A stretch of DNA of 64,000 nucleotides, taken from assembly GCA_024642245.1 (NCBI GenBank), contig JAHEBM010000015.1:1-64000 (forward strand), given 5' to 3'. Source of the DNA: Haliea sp. Lineage in GTDB: Bacteria > Pseudomonadota > Gammaproteobacteria > Pseudomonadales > Halieaceae. This document shows positions 27,492-36,791 of the stretch, one piece after another (within the stretch, counting starts at the first letter, position 1; each line of letters opens with the position of its first letter). The notes below the pieces were generated by a model, which had not been told where the DNA came from, did no database searches, and saw only the letters and a program-made list of their open reading frames with translations. Position numbers and translations under genes: made by a program.

Positions 27492-28739
27492 ATGAAACGA
27501 CTGCTGTTCATAACCCCGGAACTCCCCTACCCAGCCCAGAGCGGCGGCAAGGTCAAGAGCATAAAGCTGCTGCTGGCCCTGGCCGAGCGCTACCAGGTGA
27601 CCCTCGCCTGTCCGCTGAAAATGGACGATACACAGCACCTGCAGGAATTCCACGCCATATCGCCGTGCCACAAACACCTGCATGCTGAAGTCAAGGTGCC
27701 GCGCACCCCGGGCAACCTCGCAATCAGCTACCTGCGCGGCGTTCCCCTCAACGTGCACCGCACGGCCAGCGACAGCCTGCGCCGATCGATTGCCGCAATA
27801 GCCGACCAGTACGACGTGGTGTTCCTGGATCACTATGAGGTCTTTCCCTACCTGCCCAGGGAATACGCGGGACTGACGGTTTATCACGCACACAACGCCT
27901 ATTTCAAAATATGGGAGCGCTACGCACAGCTGCCGGGAAACCCGGGGATGCGGCTTGCGGCGTTTTTCGAGGCAAAGCGTGTGCGCGCCTGTGAAGCGAG
28001 CGTCGCCAACTCGAGCGATATGGTTTTTGCGGCACCCAATGACGCGCTGGAACTGGTATCGGCAGGCGTGCCGGCTGCAAAAATTCACAACACTTTCCAC
28101 CTCGGCGACGATGAACAGCTCGAACTGCCTGAACTGCAATACGACCAGACCTGCAAAAAACTGATGTACGTCGGCTTCCTGGGCTGGGAAGCCAACGTGC
28201 AGGGTTTGCTGTGGTTTATTGAGGAGGTGTGGCCCCTGCTGTTGTCACGCCACCCGGATTTACGTTTCGATATTGTCGGCAAAAATCCTGACAGCCGTTT
28301 ACAGGAAGCGGCCGCGGCCTACAGCGGTATTACGCTCAAGGGATTCGTCCCCGATCTGCAGGAAGTCTATCGGGACAGCCGGGTGTCAGTGGCGCCCTTA
28401 CTGTTCGGCAGCGGTATGAAAGTCAAGGTGCTGGATGCCCTGGCCCGGGGCATGCCCACGGTAACCACGAGCGTCGGCGCTGAGGGCATCGACCTGGAGC
28501 CCGGCAAACACCTGCTGGTGGCCGATGCCCCCGCCGATATGGCCGATCAGATCGACACGCTGCTGACCGACCCGGTGCTCTGGCAACGCCTGCAACAACA
28601 TTCGCGGGAACTCATCCGCGAGCGCTATACCTGGAGCCAGCTGTTCCGGCAGATGCACCACGCGATCGATGAAACAATGCGCCTGCGCCAGTATCGCGCG
28701 GCCGGCTCCGGCAACCGGCGCCTGCAACATGCAGGCTGA
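27492..28739 (+). CDS. Glycosyltransferase family 4 protein
   Basis: A 415-residue GT-B enzyme. The acceptor half starts ITPELPYPAQSGGKVK, typical of GT4 enzymes of exopolysaccharide clusters. The donor half has YVGFLGWEANVQGL, KGFVPDL and the C-terminal PLLFGSGMKVKVLDALARGMPTV with the nucleotide-binding E of the EX7E-like region replaced by the KVLDALA form. Cytoplasmic, building the lipid-linked repeat unit. It starts 4 bases after the previous stop and overlaps the flippase start by 11 bases, so all belong to one operon. Confidence 0.88.
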   Translation: MKRLLFITPELPYPAQSGGKVKSIKLLLALAERYQVTLACPLKMDDTQHLQEFHAISPCHKHLHAEVKVPRTPGNLAISYLRGVPLNVHRTASDSLRRSIAAIADQYDVVFLDHYEVFPYLPREYAGLTVYHAHNAYFKIWERYAQLPGNPGMRLAAFFEAKRVRACEASVANSSDMVFAAPNDALELVSAGVPAAKIHNTFHLGDDEQLELPELQYDQTCKKLMYVGFLGWEANVQGLLWFIEEVWPLLLSRHPDLRFDIVGKNPDSRLQEAAAAYSGITLKGFVPDLQEVYRDSRVSVAPLLFGSGMKVKVLDALARGMPTVTTSVGAEGIDLEPGKHLLVADAPADMADQIDTLLTDPVLWQRLQQHSRELIRERYTWSQLFRQMHHAIDETMRLRQYRAAGSGNRRLQHAG

Positions 28740-30099
28740 ATTGATCACCGCGCGGCCCGTCCACGGCCCCCGCAGCCACCCCGGCTCACGACTGGCCGGT
28801 CCGTTGCGCCGGGCACTGCCCCTGTGCACCCTGGCTGCCAGCCGCGGCGGCGCCATCCTGGCGCAGTTTGCGGCGCAGCTGGCGGTCGGCGCAATGGCCG
28901 GGGCCGGTGGACTGGGCATCCTGCAGCTGTTCACCTCCTGGACCTGCATAGCGGGTGAAGCGCTGGGGCAGGGTCTGCCCACCAGGACCCTGCGCCAGGT
29001 CGCCGTAGACTATGCCGACCAACGGCCGGACCTGATCGAACAGACCCTGGCCGAGGCCCGCCAGCGAATCCTGGGGGTGTGGTTGCGTGTGGTAATGATT
29101 GCCGCCATACCACTGGCCCTGCTTGCCAGGCAGGAGTTCGCTACAGCCGGGTTTGCTTTTGGCTATAGCTGGCTGTGTTTTGCCGTTCTGCTGAGTGCTC
29201 CGCTGTTCGCCCTGCTGCGCCTGCACGCCGAGTCTGTCAAAGCCGCCGGCGGCGCACTCCCGGCGGTGACCCTGGAAAACCTGGTGTCACCCCTGGCACT
29301 CCTTGCCGTCTGCTCGGCTTGCTTCCTGCTGGGACAGGAAGTGGCGGCGATGACCCTGCTGGCCACCTTTGGCGCGAGTGTCGCCATCACCTCCCTGGTC
29401 TTGCGTCGCCTCGTGCAACAGAAGCTCGCCCTGTTGCAGCCCGGCGATCCTGCTCTCGCCCTGAGCAGGCCTGCAACGGCGCCCGCGGGAGACCTGCTCT
29501 ACCTGTGGGGTACCGGCATGCTGAGTATTGGCTTCCTCCACCTCCCATTCCTGGTAATGCCGTTTTACGTCAGCACGGCCGAGATCGGCGTCTACGCCAT
29601 CGCGCACAAGTTGATCAACGTGATCACCACCGTCCTGTTACTGCTGGCAGCCGTCTATGGCCCCGCGTTCGCTCGCGGCGCGGCGCAAGGTGACATTGCC
29701 GGCCTGCGGGGCTCGCTGCGCCGTACCCAGCTCATTTCTATCGCCGTATTCCTGCCCACATCACTGGCCCTGGTTGCACTGGCACAACCGCTGGCCACAC
29801 TGTTCGGGGAGGACTTCGGTGACCTGCAGCTCTTCCTGGCCATCCTCGCCGCCGGCCACCTTGCCAACGCCTGTACCGGCCTGTCGGGGGTATTGCTCAC
29901 TATGGCGGGAGCAGCCCACAGGGAGCTGGCAACCCTGTTACTGGCCCTGGCCATCGCGCTGGCGGGCAGCCTTTGGGCCGGGCCGCGCTATGGGGCGGTC
30001 GGGCTGGCCCTGGTATTCAGCGGCAGCATTGCCCTGAAAAACCTCGCCTCTTACGCAATGGCCAGGCACCTTTTGAACACGCATTTGGACAAATCATGA
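28729..30099 (+). CDS. Polysaccharide flippase, Wzx-like (MOP superfamily)
   Basis: A 456-residue integral membrane protein from the ATG at 28729. About 12 hydrophobic helices are seen, with the pattern of polysaccharide/O-antigen flippases, including LPFLVMPFYVSTAEIGVYAIAHKL in the middle (the conserved helix 7-8 region). It would move the undecaprenyl-linked repeat unit to the periplasm. It overlaps both neighbours: 11 bases with the glycosyltransferase and ATGA with the sulfotransferase. Exact substrate cannot be read from sequence. Confidence 0.82.
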   Translation: MQAELITARPVHGPRSHPGSRLAGPLRRALPLCTLAASRGGAILAQFAAQLAVGAMAGAGGLGILQLFTSWTCIAGEALGQGLPTRTLRQVAVDYADQRPDLIEQTLAEARQRILGVWLRVVMIAAIPLALLARQEFATAGFAFGYSWLCFAVLLSAPLFALLRLHAESVKAAGGALPAVTLENLVSPLALLAVCSACFLLGQEVAAMTLLATFGASVAITSLVLRRLVQQKLALLQPGDPALALSRPATAPAGDLLYLWGTGMLSIGFLHLPFLVMPFYVSTAEIGVYAIAHKLINVITTVLLLLAAVYGPAFARGAAQGDIAGLRGSLRRTQLISIAVFLPTSLALVALAQPLATLFGEDFGDLQLFLAILAAGHLANACTGLSGVLLTMAGAAHRELATLLLALAIALAGSLWAGPRYGAVGLALVFSGSIALKNLASYAMARHLLNTHLDKS

Positions 30100-31028
30100 A
30101 ACCACTGGATTTCCTTATCATCGGTGCGCAGAAATGCGCCACCACTGCCCTTTTCGAGCATCTGCGAGGGCACCCGCAAATTGCCATGCCACTGCAAAAG
30201 GAGGTGCCGTTTTTCACCCGGGAGACGTGTTCGAAAGAAGACTGGCACACTTTCTCCGGCGAGCATTTCGGCAAAGATCAGGAGCACAAGCTCTGGGGCA
30301 AGGCCAGCCCCCAGTACATGTGCGATCCGCGGGTGCCGGAGCGCATCCGCTTGCTCATGCCACACACGAAACTGGTGGCGATCCTGCGCGACCCCATGGA
30401 ACGCAGCTGGTCACACTTCCAGATGGGTCAGCGCAGGGACACCGAACAGGGCGACTTTGCCTGCGCGGTGGAGTCACTGCTGGAAAATGAAAAGCTGGCA
30501 GCCGCTCGCCTGCTTCCCGTGCCGGAACATGCCGAAGGGTACCAGTCGGAGGCGGATTTTTACGTGGCGTGGAGCGAGTATGGCCGCGCCCTGACCCATT
30601 TCGCCGCCAGCTTCGACCCCGGGCAGTTACTGGTCCTCTATACCGAGGATCTCGAGAGCCAGCCCGAGGCAACGCTTGACCGGCTGCTGGCGTTTATCGG
30701 TCTCGAGCCCGGTTATCGCCCGCCCACCCTGGGCGAGGTAATCCACCGGGGCGGCGGTGGCAAGCGTATACCGCACGCCATCAGGGTCCGATTGCGCGAA
30801 CAGAAGCTGTTGTACTGGTTGTGGCAGCAGCTGCCCGCCGCGCGGCGCGGACGCCTGCGCTTCCAGTACGAACAGTGGAACATCACCAGGGGGAACAAGG
30901 ACGGCCTGTCCCTGCCCGCGCCCCTGCAGTGCGCGTTGCGGGACCACTACTCAGCGGACCTGCGCACACTCCTGACCCTACCGGTAGCACCTCCGCCGTG
31001 GATCGACCGCTACCTGGACGTGGCCTAG
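30096..31028 (+). CDS. Sulfotransferase of the exopolysaccharide operon (copy E)
   Basis: A 310-residue PAPS-dependent sulfotransferase. The 5' loop is IIGAQKCATTALFEHL at the N terminus (the form seen in heparan-type sulfotransferases), KASPQYMCDP follows, and LRDPMERSWSHFQM is the 3' phosphate site. It starts by ATGA overlap with the flippase stop, so a sulfated repeat unit is likely. It is distinct in sequence from the other four sulfotransferases in the window. It ends the first part of the exopolysaccharide operon; a new sigma-54 promoter follows. Confidence 0.86.
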   Translation: MKPLDFLIIGAQKCATTALFEHLRGHPQIAMPLQKEVPFFTRETCSKEDWHTFSGEHFGKDQEHKLWGKASPQYMCDPRVPERIRLLMPHTKLVAILRDPMERSWSHFQMGQRRDTEQGDFACAVESLLENEKLAAARLLPVPEHAEGYQSEADFYVAWSEYGRALTHFAASFDPGQLLVLYTEDLESQPEATLDRLLAFIGLEPGYRPPTLGEVIHRGGGGKRIPHAIRVRLREQKLLYWLWQQLPAARRGRLRFQYEQWNITRGNKDGLSLPAPLQCALRDHYSADLRTLLTLPVAPPPWIDRYLDVA

Positions 31029-31041
31029 TGTCTTTGCAGAG

Positions 31042-31067
31042 TGCGAATCGAGCCCGATTGATTCGCA
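31042..31067. terminator. Inverted repeat after the sulfotransferase gene
   Basis: TGCGAATC-N10-GATTCGCA is a perfect 8-base inverted repeat 14 bases after the sulfotransferase stop. It is followed by A-rich rather than T-rich sequence on the + strand, so it could be an RNA-stabilising hairpin or a binding site rather than a classical terminator. Confidence 0.35.
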
Positions 31068-31098
31068 AAACGCGAAGAAAAAAGCTGGTAAGGCTCGC

Positions 31099-31121
31099 AT
31101 TTTGCAATTCACTTTGCATTG
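31099..31121. promoter_or_regulatory. Candidate activator site upstream of the SLBB exporter
   Basis: ATTTTGCAATTCACTTTGCATTG contains two TTTGCA half-sites in direct repeat. It lies about 85 bases upstream of the sigma-54 promoter at 31205, the usual distance for an enhancer-binding protein, and resembles the sites at 26388, 39121 and 43449. Confidence 0.45.
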
Positions 31122-31204
31122 GTAACCGGAACCGGGTCATCGATAACTTCTCATAATTCTTTCCATCCCATTGATATTTATAGGTATTTTAATTTTACCG
31201 GCAG

Positions 31205-31221
31205 TTGGCACTGCAATTGCT
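31205..31221 (+). promoter_or_regulatory. Sigma-54 promoter for the export/polymerisation operon
   Basis: T-TGGCAC-TGCAA-TTGCT is a complete match to the -24/-12 consensus. It lies 40 bases before the ATG of the SLBB export protein at 31262. Confidence 0.85.
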
Positions 31222-31261
31222 CCATTACTGGCGAAGACACCACAGCAACAGAGTCTACCCA

Positions 31262-34216
31262 ATGAAGCAATTACGACAGTTGATACGTTCAGCATCACCG
31301 GCCCGGGCCGCGGCCCCGCGCCTGATCACCTGCTTGCTGGCAACAGCCCTACTGGGCGCGATGCTACCAGCCCAGTTGGTGTCGGCCAGCGACAGCTACA
31401 AGCCATTCGTCGAATCCCTGCAGGCGACCCAGAGCCGCGCTTACATGCAGGCGGCCTCCAGCGGCCAGGATGAGCCGCTGCCTGAACCCGAGCTACCGCT
31501 GGAAGTACCCACTGCCCTGGAAGTCCCGCAAGAGACATCCCGGCTGGAACAATTGGCGGAAGAGAAGACCCGGGCACTCAGTCTTGATGAGAAGCAACAG
31601 GACCAGGTCCTGCACGAGGACCTGCAACAGTTCGGCTACGATATCTTCAACCGTGTACCGACCACCTTCGCCCCCGTCGCCGGTATTCCGGTTCCCGCGA
31701 ACTACCAGATCGGGCCGGGCGACAACATCATTGTGCAGCTGTTCGGCAAGCGCAACGTCGAATACAAACTGGTCGTCACCCGCGACGGCAATATCCTGGT
31801 GCCCGAATACGGCCCGGTCAAAGTATCCGGCCTGACTTTCGACGAAGCCGAACGCCTGATTACCGAGGGGTTTGAGCGCCGCGTGATCGGTGCCAAGGCG
31901 GTCGTCACCATGGGCCAGCTGCGCACAATCCAGATCCGCCTGGCTGGCGATGCCGTGCAGCCGGGCGTTTACACCGTCGGCGGCCTGTCCACCGTGATTG
32001 ACGCCATGCTCGCCTCGGGCGGCGTCAAGCACAGCGGATCCCTGCGCAGGATAGAGCTGATCCGGGACGGCCAGGTGATTGAAAAACTGGATCTCTACGA
32101 CCTGCTACTGCGTGGCCGCAGCGACCACGATGTTTACCTCGCCCACAACGACACGATCTTCGTACCGCCCATTGGGCCGATTGTCTACGTGGGTGGTGAA
32201 GTCCAGCGCCCGGCCATCTATGAACTGCTTGACGAAAAAACCGTCGGGGAGGCCATTGCCATGGCCGGCGGCTTACTGCCGACCGCGTCGCTTGAGCACT
32301 CTCACATCGAACGAATCCAGGCTGCGGGGACCCGCACGTTGATAGATTTCTCCAGGAGCGGCAACAACGACGCCATGCTCGGTGCAGCCCTGCGAACCGG
32401 TGACCTGCTGCGCATCCTCCCGCTGGAGGACGAGCTGAATGACGTCATACTGCTGTCGGGTCACGTCAAGCGTCCCGGTGGCTATCAGTACCGCGAGGGC
32501 ATGCGGGTCAGCGCAACCATCCGCTCGGTAGAGGACCTGCTGCCCGGCGCGGATGTGGATTTCATGCTGATCAAGCGCGAAAGCAGCAGGACCCTGCGCA
32601 CCGAAATTATCTACGTAAACCTTATGGAGGCACTCAACAATCCCGGGGCAGAACAGGATATCCGGCTGAAGTCCCGCGACCAGCTGGTGGTGTTCAACCT
32701 CGCCGCCAGCCGCGAGCAGGCCGTGGCGGGTATCGTGCAGGAACTCGAGGTGCAGGGCACCGACTATCGCCCGGCGCGCATCGTGGAAACACGCGGTGCC
32801 GTGCGCTACACCGGGCGGCTGCCACTGCAGGAGAACGGACGCCTGCTGGACGTTCTTACCCTCAGTGGCGGGCTGCGACCCGGCGGTGAGCTTTACTACG
32901 GCATCATCGCCCGCACACTCCATCCCAGCAGGGATATCAAGACCATCATCTTCAGTGTGGCCGCGGCTACCGCCGACCCCGCCTCTGTGGCCAACCCGGT
33001 GATCGAACCGGGCGACCGGCTGTATTTTTTCGATGACAAGGGCAACCGGTCTGAACTGCTGGCGGACGAGCTGGATCGACTGCGCCAGCAGGCCACCTAC
33101 GGTGCCGACGAGCAGCTGGTTTCCATCATGGGCGAAGTGCTGCACCCGGGCACCTACCCATTGATCCCCGGCATGCGCGCCAGCGACCTGCTTTGCGCGG
33201 CGCGGGGCCTTACCCGCAAAGCCTACGGGCTGGGCGCTCAGCTCTCACGCATCCAGCGCAACCCCAATGCCGACAACAGCATGCAACATATCGACCTGGA
33301 GAGTGAGAGCCTGCTGCAGTTGTGTGACCAGTCACGCCAGCTCCTCGGGCACAGCGCCCATATCGACGCGGACAGCGAACAGCAAAGCCGCTATTACGAC
33401 ACGCAGACAAACCCGGTCCTGGAGCCCATGGACCAGGTGGTATTCACCGAAAAATCGGGTTGGGTGGAGCGCGCCACGGTGACGATATCCGGTGAGGTAA
33501 AGCACCCGGGCGTGTACGCCATCGATCGCGGCGAAACCCTGTGCAAGGTGATGGAACGCGCCGGCGGAATGACCGATGACGCCTACAGCTTCGGTACAGA
33601 ATTCAGCCGCAGGTCCGTGCGCCAGATGCAACAGAAAACACTGGACGAATTACACGACCAGCTCGACGACCTGATGGTCGACCTGTCGCTCTCCCACGGT
33701 TTCAACAAGGGGGAAAAAGCACCCGCAGAGTGGTCCGCCGGCAAGCAGGATTACATGAAGACCATTCGCCAACTGGAACGCGCACAGGCGACGGGCCGCA
33801 TGGTAATAGACATGGAAAAGATCATGAAGTGTCGTAGCAAGAATGACCTGGCACTGGAGGATGGCGACAGCCTGAATGTGCCGCGCACCCCGGACTTCGT
33901 GCAGGTGGCAGGCCAGGTCTATGTACCCACCTCTCATCTTTACGACGAGGACCGCAAGATATCTGACTACATCGAGCTTAGCGGCGGCAATACCGTTCTG
34001 GGCCGCATCGACGACGCCTATGTCATCCAGGCCAATGGCGAAGTGCTCAACGCCAGGGGCAGTCGTCGCTCTTCGCGGATCGCGCAGGAGAGTGTCATGC
34101 CCGGGGCCAGGATCTACGTACCCCTGGACGTCGACAGGATGAACGACACCGAGAAAGCACAGACCTGGGTAGACACACTGGTCCGCTCCGCCATCCTCGC
34201 CGGTATCGTCATCTGA
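31262..34216 (+). CDS. Multi-SLBB polysaccharide export protein, Wza-related
   Basis: A 984-residue secreted protein. The ATG at 31262 gives a basic, then hydrophobic signal peptide (CLLATALLGAMLPAQLVSA, about 21-40). A polysaccharide export domain follows (YQIGPGDNIIVQLFG near 142-156). Then come about six SLBB-like repeats, recognised by short phrases such as LAGDAVQPGVY, VGGEVQRPAIY, LSGHVKRPGGY, MGEVLHPGTY, SGEVKHPGVY and VAGQVYVP. It is more than twice Wza length and lacks an obvious lipobox. It should form the outer-membrane/periplasmic channel for the polymer. First gene of a sigma-54-driven operon. Confidence 0.88.
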   Translation: MKQLRQLIRSASPARAAAPRLITCLLATALLGAMLPAQLVSASDSYKPFVESLQATQSRAYMQAASSGQDEPLPEPELPLEVPTALEVPQETSRLEQLAEEKTRALSLDEKQQDQVLHEDLQQFGYDIFNRVPTTFAPVAGIPVPANYQIGPGDNIIVQLFGKRNVEYKLVVTRDGNILVPEYGPVKVSGLTFDEAERLITEGFERRVIGAKAVVTMGQLRTIQIRLAGDAVQPGVYTVGGLSTVIDAMLASGGVKHSGSLRRIELIRDGQVIEKLDLYDLLLRGRSDHDVYLAHNDTIFVPPIGPIVYVGGEVQRPAIYELLDEKTVGEAIAMAGGLLPTASLEHSHIERIQAAGTRTLIDFSRSGNNDAMLGAALRTGDLLRILPLEDELNDVILLSGHVKRPGGYQYREGMRVSATIRSVEDLLPGADVDFMLIKRESSRTLRTEIIYVNLMEALNNPGAEQDIRLKSRDQLVVFNLAASREQAVAGIVQELEVQGTDYRPARIVETRGAVRYTGRLPLQENGRLLDVLTLSGGLRPGGELYYGIIARTLHPSRDIKTIIFSVAAATADPASVANPVIEPGDRLYFFDDKGNRSELLADELDRLRQQATYGADEQLVSIMGEVLHPGTYPLIPGMRASDLLCAARGLTRKAYGLGAQLSRIQRNPNADNSMQHIDLESESLLQLCDQSRQLLGHSAHIDADSEQQSRYYDTQTNPVLEPMDQVVFTEKSGWVERATVTISGEVKHPGVYAIDRGETLCKVMERAGGMTDDAYSFGTEFSRRSVRQMQQKTLDELHDQLDDLMVDLSLSHGFNKGEKAPAEWSAGKQDYMKTIRQLERAQATGRMVIDMEKIMKCRSKNDLALEDGDSLNVPRTPDFVQVAGQVYVPTSHLYDEDRKISDYIELSGGNTVLGRIDDAYVIQANGEVLNARGSRRSSRIAQESVMPGARIYVPLDVDRMNDTEKAQTWVDTLVRSAILAGIVI

Positions 34217-34219
34217 ACC

Positions 34220-35203
34220 ATGGAAACTCAAATGCAACAAGTAGCCGTTAACAGCACACCCGAAGCCGCCGCGGCGTCGATAGACCTGATGCCGTACATC
34301 AACGCGCTTATCGACTACCGCTGGTGGTTGCTGGCCGCTGCACTGGCCAGCGCGATCCTGACGGCGGTAGTGGTTTACTCCAAACCCTACATGTACCAGT
34401 CAGGGGTCAAGGTCAGCATTGTCGACATCGAGGACCCGGGCGGAGTGTCTCCCGACGATCGCCGTGCTTCGGAGGTTCTCACACTGGTGGAGCACGGGTT
34501 CGTAATGGGCACCACCCATGACAACTACAACGCCGTCATGGAAGCCCGCCTGATCTCCCGCGCCTTCACCACCTATTTCCTGGAGGAATTCAATATATAC
34601 CGGCACCTTTACCCCGAGCAGTGGGACGCAAAAAAACAGCGCTGGATAGACGGCTTCACACCCGACCTGGGCGAAAGCTTCACCCGCTTCCGCGATGAGG
34701 TGCGCGTGGTGGAACACGATGAGGAGACCGACATCATAACCGTATCCATGCGCTGGCAGGATCCTGTCGTTGCACGGGACATGGCCAATCAGTATGTGAC
34801 AGCGTTCAACGAGTACATACGCCAGCGGACCCAGGCCGAAGTCGTTCGCAAACAAGCGTTCCTGCACGAGGAGTTACGCCGCTCTGACATCCTGGAGATC
34901 CAGCAGTCCCTGTATCGCCTGATCGAGGCACAAACGGCAATAGCCATGCTGGCCAGTGCGCGCGAGGAGTACGCACTGGAGATCGTCGATCCCGCAGCGA
35001 CCCCTTACAAGAGTTTCAATATGTCGCGCAAACGCCTGGTCATACTGGGCACACTCGCCGGCACCTTTATCTCGATATTCCTGGTACTTGGACTGGTACT
35101 CGTACGCGACATGCTGCGGACATTGCGCCAGTTCCGGGAAATAGAGATGAACGGCAACAACCAGGCCGATCCCGCAATTGATTTCGCTAACGGAGAAAAA
35201 TGA
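34220..35203 (+). CDS. Chain-length determinant (Wzz-like) protein
   Basis: A 327-residue inner-membrane protein with two flanking transmembrane helices (about 34-54 and 273-296), a periplasmic domain between and a coiled-coil-prone stretch near 200-240. This is the polysaccharide co-polymerase topology. The proline-rich segment usually before helix 2 is weak (DPAATPYKSFN). No tyrosine-kinase domain is attached and none is nearby, so it fits the kinase-free co-polymerase type. Start ATG lies 3 bases after the SLBB gene; its stop is 1 base before the next start. Confidence 0.8.
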   Translation: METQMQQVAVNSTPEAAAASIDLMPYINALIDYRWWLLAAALASAILTAVVVYSKPYMYQSGVKVSIVDIEDPGGVSPDDRRASEVLTLVEHGFVMGTTHDNYNAVMEARLISRAFTTYFLEEFNIYRHLYPEQWDAKKQRWIDGFTPDLGESFTRFRDEVRVVEHDEETDIITVSMRWQDPVVARDMANQYVTAFNEYIRQRTQAEVVRKQAFLHEELRRSDILEIQQSLYRLIEAQTAIAMLASAREEYALEIVDPAATPYKSFNMSRKRLVILGTLAGTFISIFLVLGLVLVRDMLRTLRQFREIEMNGNNQADPAIDFANGEK

Positions 35204-35204
35204 G

Positions 35205-36791
35205 ATGAACACAATGGCTTACCCGCAACAACGGGACTGTGTTAACTCCCTGGGTATTCCGGTCGACAACCTGTCACTGCAGCAGGCGGTTGACCGGATC
35301 ATCGACATGGCAAAAAGCCGGGACGGCAACACCCGCCTTGTATCGACCCTGAACGTGGATTTCCTGGTAAATTCGCTGGGCTGGGCATTCAGTCGACCGC
35401 GCCACCCGGAACTACTTAACGTACTGCGCAATTCCGACCTGGTAACCGCTGACGGATTTCCGATTGTCTGGCTCAGCAAGATCGCAGGCACGCCACTGCG
35501 CCAGCGGGTTACTGGTTCGGATATGACACCTGCGCTTGCCGCCAGGGCCGCCCGCGAAGGGCTGTCACTGTTCCTGCTCGGTGGCGGCGAGGGGGTCGCG
35601 GCCGCCGCGGCAGAAACCCTCCAGGCGAGCCACCGGGGCCTCAGGATCGCCGGCACGTCAGCCCCCTTTATCCACACCCAGGGGCCCGCCCTGGCGGATT
35701 TTGCCGCTGACGACAGGGTAGTCCTGGACAATATCAACAATTCCGGTGCAGACATATTGCTGGTGGGATTGGGCAATCCCAAGCAGGAATTATGGTTCAA
35801 TCGCAACAGGCATAAGTTGCAGGTGCCGGTGGCCATCGGCGTTGGTGGCACGTTCGAATTCATTACCGGGAAAACCAGGCGCGCACCGCAGTGGATGCAG
35901 CGACTGAACCTGGAATGGGTCTACCGCATCTCCCAGGATCCCGTGCGACTCTGGCGCCGGTATGCCAAGGGGCTGTTCAAGCTAGGTGCGCTGGCCAGCC
36001 CGCTTATTTATTACAGGATCAAGGAAGACCTGCTTTATAGCGGTATGCGACGCGAGAAAAGCGCGGCACCAGAGTGGCGCTCGATCTGGTCCTCGCGCGA
36101 CCAGTCCCTGGCTGTGCTACGCCTGCCAAGCCTTTTGACCCGGCAGTACCTGGAACAACTCGTGCGATCACTGCAGGCGGGCCGCCTGGAAACCGCGACG
36201 CGACTGCTCGACTTCAGCCAGGTAAAACACGTCGAAATCAGTGGCCACCAGGAGTTTTTCACCCTGGCTGATATGTTGCGCGACCCACAAAACGATATTT
36301 CCCTGCTGGGCATGACCGCCGCGGTAAAACGCCAGCTTGCCGCCTGCCGCCTCATGGACGTACTGGGTGAAAACCAGGAGGGGAACACCCTGAATGCCCT
36401 GAACAGCAAGGCTGGCAAACGCGCCAAACAGGGCCTTTGCTGCAAGAGTTACATGATGGGCAATACCGGGCTGATCTTTCTCGCCGGGCGCATCGACGGT
36501 GACAGCCTGGCCCGCATCGGATTTGTTGAGAGCCTGCGCGACAGCTCCAGGGATCGCACCTGCATTCTCGACTTCCGCGATGTGGCGCTGCTCGAAAGCT
36601 CGGCAATCGCCGAGCTGTACCCACTCATCAAGTCACTACAGGAAAGCGAAAAAGGCGAAATCCTGGTAAGCGGAGCCGGTCCCAACATCCGCCAGATGTT
36701 CCGCATGGCGGCGCTGGAAAAACCCGTGCGCTTTATCGACGACACCGCATTACTGGCCATGCTGGCTACAGGGGAGAACACCCATGACTGA
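35205..36791 (+). CDS. WecG/TagA glycosyltransferase fused to STAS-type domains
   Basis: A 528-residue fusion. Residues about 10-240 are a WecG/TagA/CpsF (GT26) transferase, with TLNVDFLVNS, DGFPIVWLSK, LFLLGGGEGVA and LVGLGNPKQELWFNRN. Residues about 290-390 look like a degenerate STAS domain. Residues 415-525 form a clear STAS domain with VALLESSAIAEL around the usual phosphorylatable serine. STAS domains act in partner-switching with anti-sigma kinases. Start ATG at 35205 has GGAGAAAA upstream. Overlaps the next gene by 8 bases. The architecture is unusual; activity could be gated by phosphorylation. Confidence 0.85.
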   Translation: MNTMAYPQQRDCVNSLGIPVDNLSLQQAVDRIIDMAKSRDGNTRLVSTLNVDFLVNSLGWAFSRPRHPELLNVLRNSDLVTADGFPIVWLSKIAGTPLRQRVTGSDMTPALAARAAREGLSLFLLGGGEGVAAAAAETLQASHRGLRIAGTSAPFIHTQGPALADFAADDRVVLDNINNSGADILLVGLGNPKQELWFNRNRHKLQVPVAIGVGGTFEFITGKTRRAPQWMQRLNLEWVYRISQDPVRLWRRYAKGLFKLGALASPLIYYRIKEDLLYSGMRREKSAAPEWRSIWSSRDQSLAVLRLPSLLTRQYLEQLVRSLQAGRLETATRLLDFSQVKHVEISGHQEFFTLADMLRDPQNDISLLGMTAAVKRQLAACRLMDVLGENQEGNTLNALNSKAGKRAKQGLCCKSYMMGNTGLIFLAGRIDGDSLARIGFVESLRDSSRDRTCILDFRDVALLESSAIAELYPLIKSLQESEKGEILVSGAGPNIRQMFRMAALEKPVRFIDDTALLAMLATGENTHD

